Below are positions 33,301 to 46,000 of a DNA stretch of 64,000 nt, piece by piece. Numbering within the stretch: position 1 is the stretch's first letter; every line of letters begins with the position of its first letter. Source of the stretch: Diploptera punctata (lineage: Eukaryota; Arthropoda; Insecta; Blattodea; Blaberidae); the NCBI GenBank assembly GCA_030220185.1, contig JASPKZ010007251.1:756501-820500 (forward strand), given 5' to 3'. A program made the position numbers and the translations under genes. The notes under the pieces are model-generated. The model searched no databases and had not been told where the DNA came from. It saw only the letters and a program-made list of their open reading frames with translations.

Positions 33301-36300
33301 TCAGAGCTTCTTAGCCCCATTGTCAGCGATTACAGATATAGACTGTAATCGCTGACAATGGGGCTAAGAAGCTCTGAAACATATGTACAACAAAAACATT
33401 TCTAAGAGGTAAGAATGAACAGACAAAATGTTTTAATTTTTCAAACATGGTACTGCTGTTTCAAGAGGCATCCCTCTCATCTTCAGTCATAAAGATGGCT
33501 GAAGATGAGAGGGATGCTTCTTGAAACTGCAGTACTGTGTTTGAAGTTCACAGAGTATGAGATGAGATATGACTCATTATTTATTAGTTATAAAAAATAA
33601 ATTGTTTAATTAATTTTTTTTATCATTTCAGGGATCGAGAAGGCATGGTCCAGTTGATATCACAACTTTCTTCCAACGATCCATTTCGTAATGGCCCAGA
33701 TGCAGTTCTCAATGAGGATAGTAACAGCTTAGAGATTGAAAAACCCATTATAGACACAGGACAAGTAATTGAGTCTCCGACAGGTGAAGAGGACGATGAA
33801 GAATTTGAAGAAATTGAAGATGATGAGGAGGAAGAAGATGGCAGTGAGCATGAAAAAGAAAAGAAACAATCTTCAGCACTCAAGAATGGGTTGAAGAATG
33901 AAAATAAAGTCTCAACAAAAGACACTGTAAAAGAATCTCAAGATAAAACAAAGACTGCAACTGAAGTAATAGATGACACAAATACAAAAGAGGAAAAAGT
34001 AAAATTTAAAGAATGGAGAATCACAAGCAAAGAAATCAATAGATTCTCTTAAAGTAGAAAATAAAAATGAGACTAATGACTCAGAGATATCATCTAAAAA
34101 GGATTCAAGGTCACAGATAGATAAAGAAAAAGAAATTTTGGACCCTGAGAAAAATATTACTGGAAGTGCTACCATTAACAACAAAAATGAATCTAAACCA
34201 ATTGAAGATGCGGATAAACTATCCATTCAAAGCAAAGGTTGTACATTGCAAACCACAAATGCAGATGTATCTAAAAAGGATGAAAATTTGTCTGCAAGTA
34301 AAAAACCTGATACATCGATCACCAAGAAAGAGGATTCAGATACCAAAAAATATGCAGAAACCTCGGAAACTAGAGAAAAAAGCAAAACTCCTAACAAAAA
34401 TTCTGATACTAAAACAGCAAGTGTTATTACTATTAAAAAACCATGTATATCCGTTAGACCTTTAGAACAATTGGTTTCTAAAGACAGGTTTTTGAAACCC
34501 CCTAAAAATGGAACCAAAAGTAATATTACAAAAACAGAATTTTAGTAGAGGAATTTATACAGATTTGAAACAAATGGGCCAGGAAATTACAAGAAAAAAT
34601 TTGGAGATTAATAATTTTCAGCAAAAACTAAAAAATGAAGAATTTAGTAAAAGTATAATTAAAGAAATGTCACCAAAAAATGTAAAAGATGACCCAAGAG
34701 GTTTACATTTAGATCGCAATGAATGGAATGAAGGAGGTTTTGATCTCAGAACACCTGCTGTAGGTAACAAATTAACAGGAAGTGGTAGAGGATTAGATTT
34801 CAGTGGGAAGAAATTCATTGGAAATCCATATACACATGGAATGTCAATGTCAGAAACTTTTCATAAGGCCCAAGAAAATATTTGTGACTTAAGTATGAAA
34901 AGACCAGATAAATTATCCTTTAGTAAAGGAAACACAAAGACATTCTATAAATTCTATAGATAGTACATTATATAAGGGTTCTGGTTTGGCTACTGATCTT
35001 ACGTTAAAAAAACCAAGTTCCTCGTATCATGATTTTTCTCAAACTATGAAAGAAGATAGGAGGTTAGATATTCCTAAAATTGAAACAAGAACTTCTATTA
35101 ATACTTTAACTGAAAAATTAAAAGCTAATGAACATATTACTGTTACAAATGTACACAACAAAGATACACCGATATTAGGGTCTAAAAGGGATATCAGTGA
35201 TACAGAAATAACACAAACTAAGAAGCAAAGATTTGAGGCTCCGCTGAAGTTAAGTGGAAATCCATCTGTAGTTGGAGAAGCTGTCGAGGAACCATTAATG
35301 TTAATCCGAGGGGAAGGCTTAGGAAAAGATTGTAATATGGGGAATCCAGTTTTTGGATCAGAAGAGGAAAGTGATATAGAAGTGGGGGAGGCAATTGAAG
35401 AACCTGTATTATTTATTTGGGGTGAAGGATCAGGTAAAGATTGTGATACAGGAAATACTAGTAGAGAATCAGAAAATGATGGAACGAATAGGAATTCACA
35501 AAGTGGTTCTACACAATTAGATGGAGACAAAAAACTCACTGGAAATGAACATACAGTTAGTAATAAAGAAGATGCATCGAACAAAGTACATAGTGCTGGT
35601 GGTTTGGATAAAACAGGTGATATTTCTGTTTCACAAATGCCAGTTATTCCTCAATTAGGTGAAACGTCTGGCAAATCAGACCCAGAAAATTTGTCATCAG
35701 ACAATTCAATCAATAAAATTTCTGATATCAGATCATCTACAAAAAATGGATCCAGTAATACTAAAGATGAAACTTCTACTTCTGAATCTAACAAGCAAAC
35801 AGCAAATAAATAAATCTGTTAGTAGTGATGTCCAAGTTGAATCTTCTTTTCAGGATAAGGGAATGAAAGAAACAATCAACACAAAATTAAAACAGTATCA
35901 TTCTCCAGAATTACCCCAAAATCAATCTCATTCTTTCTTAGTTAGTACCTCTATGAGCAGTTTATACCCACGACCTTTGTCTTCCAGTGAAATTTCAAGT
36001 AAGTCTCCTGGAGACCCTATAAGTAATCCCACAAATTTAATTAAATCCATTCCACCTGGAAGAACAGAACTGAATGCAATGGATTTGAAAATAAAAGAAA
36101 TAGGAAAGGACAAATTTGATAGTAAAGGAGAAGATTCTTATCAAAAGGATATATTAAAAATTCCTCAGAATTTAGAATCAATGCCAAAGGAAACATATCC
36201 AGTGTCTTCCAATTCGAAACCAATGTTTCCACAAATGTCAGGAAATTCGGATATTCTGGATATGAGTATTAAAAAGGATGTTAAAAGTTGTGAAGAATTT

Positions 36301-39300
36301 AATATATCAAGTAGTTCAGCTTCAAAATCAAGCTTTCCAATAACTTCTTTATTTTCACAAAATAAATTAGATGTTGGTATTGCAGAATCATCACATAGTT
36401 TAAATATTGAAACATTACGGCCTACTGAAGCACCATTACCTGTAACTAAAAGGTTCCTTCATCAGACATGTAGTACGTCAAAAGTTATTGATAGTGTTAC
36501 ATTAAAGATTCCAGAGCCTGGAAAGGAAGATATGCATGGAAAAATTTCTCCAACGAAAACACCACCAAAATTGTGGAGCATAGAGGCAATATGTGCACCA
36601 GATCAAAAACCCAGGGAGTCGAGGGATATTCCTGTAAGTATAAGCTCAAATCCAACAACATATCCAAAACCTGAAGTGTCTGGCCAAATTATGGCAAATA
36701 AACCAAAGTGGACTCTCGGTGTTCAGGTTATTCAAAAATCAACTGGTGACAATACTAGTCTTCATAAAAAAACATCAAGGTGGGATATGGGTAAGCCCCT
36801 TGAAGAATCAAAATTACAAGAGTCTCAAGGAGTGAAGGATTCCAAAAATATGTCTGAAGATATTACTTGTAAAGTTCCTAATGTAGATAGATTCACCAGT
36901 GTAAAATCTTCAGGCATAGATAGGATCAGTGTTGAAAGTGATGAACAATTTAGTAAAAAACCAGAGTTAATTCTCACCTCTGATAAGAACAAAGTGTCCA
37001 TGATTTCTCCAGGAAGTAGATCAATTACAGATGAGAGATTACCTGTGACAATCGAAGAATCTTTCATTTGTTCTGCTGGAGAAATGTTTGCAAGTTCAGT
37101 TGGAAGATTTCCTCCATCTAACAGTTCAAATTACTCTAGCTCATATTTGAACATGCCATTGGATGTAAGATTGCATAAAACTCCAAGTCCAAGTAGTGAT
37201 ATTGTATCTTATGTATCAAAATCATCAGTTCCAGAAGCTCAAAATGTACCCAGTATGTCCCTCCAAAAAACTGATAAAAATGAACCATTTTTAGACTACT
37301 GCTCAGATAAAGCAGTTGATAGTTCAACAATTGGAGCAGTTGAAAAAGATAAACATAGCTCATTGTTTTCTCATCAGAATTTTCCAGAAAAAGAAAAGAT
37401 GCCTGCAAAGAGATTCTTTTTTGGTCCTGGCTGTTTAGAGTTTCCTGAGAGAAGGAATGAAATTATTGATAAAGGAATTGAACCTAATACAAGTAAATCT
37501 GATGACAGTATAAAAAATGCAGAAGATAAGAGGGGATCAAAAGAAATTGTTTCTCTACCAGTTACGAAGAAGGATGCTGATAAAATTACAACAAAGTCAG
37601 ATACATCATCTTCTGAAAGAAACATAGGAAAAGTAGTCGATTTTTTAACTCAGAAAAATGCTGGGAAATCCTTAAGCATGTCAATTGATAAAAGTATTAA
37701 TAAAATTCCAGATGATAGAAATGTTGGAAAAGGTTTGGCATCAGTAACGGAAAGAGGTGGTAGAAAATCAACTGAAGGCTCAGGAGAGAGGTCAATTGAT
37801 AAGGTTATTGGTCTCTTAACTGAAAAATCAGCAAGACTGGCAGAAATTAAAAGTGGAGAAAAACATTTAGACATTAATAAACATTCTTTGAAAGACAAAA
37901 TAGCTGTTAAATCTGCAAATCAAAGCAATAAAACAATACCAGACATCAGTAATCTGAAGAAAGATGAAAAAATTACAGACAAAACAATTATTGAGAAACC
38001 TATTCAAAATACTATGAGCTCTTCAGCAAATAAGAGCATAGAAGAAGAAAAACAGAAGCCAATGATGGAAAATAAAATAAGTAATGTAACTGCCGAACTA
38101 CCAGAAAAATCACCTGGGATTATCATGAATAAAAGTTTAGAAAAAGACATAAGGAATGAAAATAAATCTGAGAAAAATTTGATAGTAAAAACAATTCTGA
38201 ACACAGCATCGAAATGTGAAAAATCTTCCCCAGGGGAGGTTAAATCCATGACATTACAAAATGAACTAAAATCAGAAAAAACTTTTATGAAAGTTACAGG
38301 TGACAAAGTAACAGATATTCATACTAGCAAAGAAGTTGGAGTTAAAATTTCAGAAAAAACTGAAAACAAAGCCAGTAAAATTTCTGATAATCAATTAGAA
38401 AAAGGTGATAAAACTAGTGCAGTACAAACACCTGGAAGTATAGAGGCTAAAAGTTCAGAAAGTGTAAGAAAACCTGATTTTAATGTTAAAGAAATTATAG
38501 ATGAATCAACTCATAAAAAAATTGAAACCATTGATAGTAAAAAAGGAAAGATTATTAATGAGCAGGCTGTTGAATCAACTTTTTCTAGTAAATGTACTGA
38601 TAAATCATCAGATGTAATTGTTAATAAAGTCAATGAGAAAGATAGAAAAAGTGATGAAATTAAAGAAAAAGATAAGAAAGATGATACTGGGAAAATTGAA
38701 AAAGATAAATTGGATGATAAACCATTAGATATAAGTATGCGTAGAGTTGAAGAAAAAGATGAAAATAAGGTGTGTGATACTTCTGAAATAGTGTCTCGTA
38801 AAGATATCAATAAAACAGAAGATTTAAGCGATAAAAGTGATGTAAAAGTAAATTCATCTGGCAATTTTTCTATTAAGAAGGATGTAAATGTTGAGAAAAC
38901 AATGAATAAAACAACAAAATCTACAGATACAATTGGAAAGACTGCTAGGTTAGATTTGGATATTACTTCTAAAAAATCTGAACTTTCTTGTAGTTCTTCT
39001 GGAAAGGAAGAGGATTCCAACAATAAAATTACTGAGAAAGGTGATTTGAAGACTAATATTTTTAAATCTGATACAAAGTCACCAGATACTAAACAAAATT
39101 CTTGTGAAGATCTTGGAAAAACTGATAAAAGTAGTGAAAAATCGTCAAAAGTTGATGCAATCATAGAAAAAACACCAAATTCTGAGACTGAAAAAGTAAG
39201 AAAGATCACAGAAGATGCAAGTAATGCAAAATTTAATAAGAGTGAGGAAACTTCAGTTAAATCATCTGATACAGCTCTCAGCTCTAGTAACAAACCTTCT

Positions 39301-42300
39301 GAGCAGTTGGAAATTGTCACCAAAGATAAAACAAGTAGCCAATTTTCTGTTGCTAAAAATGCCGAAACTTCCGTTAAAGTTACTGCTGATCTTGGACCTT
39401 CTAATCTTAGTAAAGGAGGTGAAGGAACAGGAAGTAAGGCCATTACTTCTGCAAATAAGGAGATGAACAAAGAAGAAAAAGATGGAACTAGTAAAGAAAA
39501 ACCATTAGAGAAAATGCAAGATAATCAGAAGAATGATAATGCAGGAGCGCTTAGTATAAAACCACTAATGCTGCAAAGCAAAAGCAGTCCAGGAAATATA
39601 CCACTTAAAATGAGTCAACAAGCAATGATGAGTTCTGGCAAAGGCCGTAGAAAATCTGTAGAAAATATCACAATGGGTATTATGATGAGCAAACTAGCTG
39701 GAAAGTCTGGACTAGATTCTCAAGGTAAATTCCAAGTTCCTCTACCAGCAGATAGTAAGCCTGTAGATAAAATTACAGCAACTTCTGAAAAAGCTGTAGA
39801 TAAAATTGCAGCAACTTCTGATAAAACTGTAGATAAAGTTACAGCAATTTCCGATAAACCTGTAGATAAAGTTATAGCAACTTCTGATAAACCTGTAGAT
39901 AAAATTACAGCAACGTCTGAAAAACTTGTAGATAAAATTACAGTAGCTTCCAATAAACTAGTAAATAAAATTACAGCAACTTCTGATTCTCAGCCTTTAG
40001 GTAAACAAACCATTGAATCTGTACGAACATCAGAGAAGCCAGTGGCAACAGTGGAACCCATAGTAGCAGCTGAGAAGGCTTTAGGTAAACAAACCATTGA
40101 TTCTGTACGATCATCAGAGAAGCCAATGACAACAGTGGAACCTGTAGCATCAGCTGAAAAGGCTTTAGGTAAACAAACCATTGAATCTGTACTATTATCA
40201 GATAAGCCAGTGACAACAGTAGAACCCGTAGCATCAGCTGAGAAGACTTTAGGTAAACAAACCATTGATTCTGTACAAACATCAGAGAAGCCAATGACAA
40301 CAGTGGAACCTGCAGCACCGGCTGAGAAGAAAGGTAAACAAACCATTGATTCTGTACGAACTTTAGAGAAGCCAGTGATAACAGTGGAACCTGCAGCACC
40401 AGCTGAGAAGACTTTAGGAAAACAAATCATTGATTCTGTACAGTCACCAGAGAAGCCAGTGACAACAGTGGAACCACCAGCTGAGAAGACAGAATCGCCT
40501 CCAAAACGAACAGGATTTATTACTCTAAAACCTATAGAGACATTGTTGGAAAAACCGCGAATGAATTTCCAGGATGATTTTGGTTTTGTAAAGAAGCCAA
40601 TGGAGGGAATGCCTCTGCCAGATAAACCATATTTATATCCTGTCACCGAACCATCTACAGAAAGATTAGTTGACAAAATGAAAGCAGTACCAGGGCTCGG
40701 CGTTACACAAATGATCAGACATCCAGTAGATCAACAAAAAATGCAACATCCTGGAAGTATGCAACCATTGAGACGTCCTGGAGTATTTTCTCCGGACACA
40801 TCAAAAGAAATAATGATGGGAAGACCAAGTCCATTGAAACCTGACATAAAACGAGTCCCAATGCAAAAATGTTCAGTTTCTCTTGAAAACTCACCAAGAA
40901 GTAACAAACCTAGTGGACATGATGACAAATCAGGAAATAAAACTGGCCTTCTTCCTGCGGTTCAGTCTTCAGAAAAATTACTTCAAACTTTGAATACAAG
41001 TGTTAGTATAGTTGAAAAACCGGTACCTGTGAAAGAAGTAGAATGTGAAAAACTGCAAAGAAAGATAGAGAGACGTCAAGATTTGACAATAATTACCAAA
41101 GATGTAAATATACCTGCAACTAAAACCAGAGGTCAGTCATCTCCACCCAAAATACAGACTTCAGTAGTTTCCAAAATCCAATCTTCTTCTCCAAAAGTAG
41201 CAAACAAACCTGATGCTGGTAATAAGGTGTTACAGAATAAAGACACTGGTAAGTCTGCAGGGAATAAAGACACTCAGAAGACTATTACTGGCAATAAAGA
41301 ACTTGATAATAAGCTTTTAAAAACAGGAGCAGTTTCTGTTACTATTGTAAGTAATGTTGATAAAAAGAAAAATAATACTGAACCAAAAGAAGCAACCTTT
41401 CAAAAATCAAAGAACAGTGCAAAACCAGATGAACCACAACAAAAAGGAAAAGTAGGAAATTTGAAAAGCATTTCAGTCCCTAAAGAAAAACAAAGTGATT
41501 CTAAAATCTCACAAATCCAAGTTAAAAGTCCTACTTCAAAAACTCCTTCAGAGTTGAAAAGTGGTACTGCTAAGGAAGAAAAAAAGAGTGATATTCCAAA
41601 ATCAGAGAAAAAAGAGACTGTAACTAAGGGAGAAGAAGAAGTTACGAAAGAAGAAAAGACTGAAAATGAAGAAAAAGTTGACCATGAAGATAAAACAGTT
41701 GTAAAACAAAAGGAGTCTCAGATTAGTATACAATCTCTTACTTTTGATTATATACCTGAAACAAATAGCAAAGAAATTGCAAGCATTAGAACAAGATTAA
41801 CGAGATCTTTTGGTAAACCAGCTCCAAAATTTCCAGAGTTGCCAAAGAAGAACAAAAGTGCAAAAGCAAAACCTGCAGAAAAGAAAGAAAAGGTAGAGGA
41901 GAAAGAAGAGGCTCCAGTTACAAGATCTAGAAGAACGAGATCAAGTGGTCCTCCTGTGCCTTATGTGGAAGAAGTGAAAAAACCTGCCACTAACAAAAGT
42001 TCTAAAGCTAAAACTCCTGAGAAACAAGAAACAAAAGCAAAACCTGTTGCACAAAAACGTAAGAGTAATAAAAAATTAGATTCTCATTCAGAAGATGAAA
42101 GTGGCACAGTAGAAGGAACGAGAAAGCGGAGTTTAATAGATTCTGAAATGGAAGATGCTGGAGGTAAACGAAGAAAATTGAGAAGTAAGCGCACACCTGA
42201 TTTACAGTTGCGACGTAGTGTAGAGGAACAGAAACGTAGGGAAGGTGGAGATAGTAGCAGTGATGAAGACAGAGGTAATGACATTCCTTCGAGATTGGAT

Positions 42301-43008
42301 GATACTTCAGATGAGTCACAGCAGCCAACTCAAGTTGTACAAGTTACTGCTAAAGGGAAAGCAAAGTCTGCAAAACGTGGGAAAGGCAAAAGTCATGCAA
42401 AAGGGAAAAGTTCATTGGGTTCAAGAACTATCACCGATAGTCCTGCAATTAGCAGTGATGCTCCTTCTGATACAAGCCGCGCGGATCCATCTGCACCAAG
42501 TCCCAAATCAAAACCATCTCCAAAAAAACGTAAGTTCTTCAGACTAATTATTACTCTTTAATCCATGGTGTGACAGGCCTGGAAGGTTCTTGGCCTACCA
42601 ACCACTTGTTGGCCTCGCATCCACTTGTATTAATCATAGAGGATGATGATCATGTAGCCACTATTGAAGTGGCATGTGGTCAGCCATTATAGCTGGTTTT
42701 CTCAGCCTGGAGCTGCTATTCATTGTGGCTACCCAAATTCCTCACAGTGCTGTTAGGCACCGGTCCCATACTGGCAGAAATTCCATGAGAAAATTTTTTC
42801 CCCCATTGGGACTCGAACCAGCACAATTCCCATAGCTCTGCACAAGACATAATGTCTTAAATTGCTCGGCTATGGCATGGAACATTGACTATTATTAGAG
42901 GTGAAGTTTTCTTAGCTTAACCTCCTCGTTCCAGAGATAAATTTTGATATAGGATCAAATTTTTATGAAGAGTGAATCTTATCTCATAAATTAATTTATG
43001 ATTCACTC

Positions 43009-43039
<31 letters not shown>

Positions 43040-46000
43040 TTAACTTTTATAGGAATTAATCACTATGAGGTTTAATTTATGGTGAAATTAAATGTTTCTT
43101 ACCTCTCCTCATATAAATCTTTTAAGTTGATCGCAATTTCGAGACTATAACTGTCTCATCCTCAGAACTTTCTTGGCGACTGGTGTTATGTCGATTGGAA
43201 GAAACTCTTCTTCTTTCCTCTGTTGGTGGACCGATGAACCTCTGGATCAGGTCAAAATTTGCGGGAATTTTGAAGTTCATAAGTTTTCCTTTGTTTTTGT
43301 CCACATTCAGAAAAACAAAGGAAAACTTATGAACTTCGAAATTCCTGCAAATTTTGACCTGATCCAGAGGTTTATCGGTCCACCAACAGAGGGAAGAAGA
43401 ATAGTTTCTTCCGATCGACATAACACCAGTTGCCAAGAAAGTTCTGAGGATGAGACAGTTATAGTCTCGAAATAGCGATTAACTTAAAAGATTTATATGA
43501 GGAGAGGTAAGAAACATTTATTTAATACACAAGTGATCTTCTTGGTGATCAAATATTAAAATATATATATATGTCAATATGCCCATTATCTGGTCTTGAG
43601 AATGACAGCTTGGCTGTGGAAACTTGTTGACCTTTTTAAACATTAATTGGTGAAATGGGCATATTGACTGTATATATATTTTAAGAAACATTTAATTTCA
43701 CCATTATTATTATTATTAAGATAAGTGTACTGATAGCTGTTATACTCCAAGAGGGAGAAATAAATTTAGTTACCAATAGAGTATAAATATCAATTGGAAT
43801 TATCACATTTCATATCCATCCATAGTAATTCTGCCCGAAGGCAGGACCTTCACTGCAATCATAGCATTTTCATGCTATGCTTGCAGCTTTACTAGGGAAT
43901 TGTAGGTGTGGTAGCTTCCCGTTGCTTTCCATAGCGATGAAGGATAATGATAAGGACAATAATGGTGGCTGGATGGTTTTTGGGGACTGTTAGGCCTTAA
44001 GCTTTGACATTTGTCTTACAGGTGAGGAAAAACTCCAAAAAAAAACTTACCCAGGAGCCTGTCCCGACCATGAATCAAACCTGGGCCCGCTGTGTGACGA
44101 GGCAGCATTCTACCTCAAGACCACAGCGGTGGACTTTTAATCTATTTTAATCATTTAATGATTATTTTATTAATATTTGAATAAAAATTATTATTTTAAT
44201 TATTATGTTTTAGCACGCCACATTCTGGGATTGGAAATTGGAGTTGATATTATTTTGGATGAGTCTAAAGATGCCGGACCTAGTTCTGGACCACCTGTTA
44301 GACAATCACGTCGAATTGCACAAATTAAAATAAAGGAAGAAGCAGAAAGAAGAAAACTAGAAGAAATGACTCTTAAGGAACTAAAAGAACAACAACGTAG
44401 GCGTAAACACGATGAAAAGGATTCCAAGGTAAAACTTATTTTCATATTTCTACAACTACTATGTGCTGGCTCAGATGGTAGCATGCTTGTTTCCTGACAA
44501 GTTGCCCCAGGTTCGATACATGTCAGAGTTGAAAATTTTAATTGTAAAATTAATTCAGTTGTAAAATTTTCAATCTCATGGCTAAGAGGGGTGGTGATGT
44601 ATAATTTTTAATCGCTAGATTCTGCACCAGATTTTTGCATTAAATTGCAAATCCCTCTGCAGTACATATGTTGAGAGGGCCTGTGGTACTGTTAATAGCA
44701 ATGATCACATTAAGCCTTGGTGATTTTTGACAGGAGTAAGCTATATGATGGTACCAGGTTTCACCTTTTCCCTTCTCATTTTCTTCATCATCCCTATACA
44801 ACACACTTCACACTACACAAACATATACTCCTCTCAATACACAGAATGCATCATCTACCTAGTCTGCCGAAGTTTCGTGTAAACTAAAAACAGACACACA
44901 TTTTCATATAGACTGGAAAACGTCAACATAACAATATCTGTATTGTGATTGTCAGGTAAATCAGATCACTTAAAACATGTTATAGAAAATATATCAAAGC
45001 ATTTATAAATAACTACCTAATATCCATTGTGTGCTGCTATGCCTAAAGAAATGAAATATTAAGGGTTAATTTAATTATATGGTATATACTGTGACGAACC
45101 AAACATGGCGGTTGCCAGAATCAGTTTTTAATTTAAGGTAAACCCTCATTTCTAACGGTTGGATTTCACTGATTTTTTGGATACTACCTGTATTTCAGTT
45201 TATTTCAATAGGATATATTGAGTTTCAATGAGAAACAAAAAATTCTGACTGCTATAGCGATTTTCAAATTTTCGTTTCAGGTGAAGTCCAATACCTAATG
45301 GTTTTAGAACATAATAGATAGCATAAAAACCCTCTCCATGAAAAAATACATATATAAATGTCCCAACTTTCATGGCAGTTGATTATACAGTGTCGAAATC
45401 TATTAATCTCAGATATACGTACATCCATTATATATATATATTAAATAATCCATCCATAGTAATTCTGCCCGAAGGCAGGTCCTTCACTGCAATCATAGCA
45501 TGAAAATGCTATGATTGCAGCTTTACTAGGGAATTGTAGGTGTGGTAGCTTCCCATTGCTTTCCACACCGGTGAAGGATGATGATGGCCATATGATTTCG
45601 GGGACCGTTTGGGCCTTAAAGTTTTCCTGACATTAGTCTTACAGGTGAGGAAAAACCCCGATAAAAACCTCACCCAGAAAAACTGCCCCGACTGGGGATC
45701 GAACCCAGGCCCGCTGTGTGACAAGGCAGCACGCTACCTCGAGACCACAGTGGTGGACTATTAAATAATAAAAAGTTGAAACAAATCATACTTGCAGATC
45801 ATGAAAGCTTCTATTTTTACACGCTTTATATTAGCTTGACCTGTATCTATCTATCTATGTAACGGAATTTTTCTACGCGATTTTCACCCACTTAAAATCA
45901 TTGGATCGACTTGAAATTTTGTATACTTGTAGAGGACCCGTGACAATACAATAATTTCATATTTATTTTCTAAAATCCTGGCCATAATCATCCGAAAATT

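Noticed and set aside
33623..33925. Long minus-strand frames opposite the Rsf1 exon, such as this and 38511-39470
   Set aside because: They are antisense shadows of low-complexity Lys/Ser codons; no start context, splice sites or recognisable domain.
39990..40676. Minus-strand repetitive protein of about 228 residues
   Set aside because: Mirror of the 84-bp Rsf1 repeat array; its periodicity comes from the sense repeats.
43122..43475. Opposed 100-residue frames with the same protein on both strands
   Set aside because: The palindromic PLE end; the residues are the C-terminus of the PLE protein in both arms, not a host gene.
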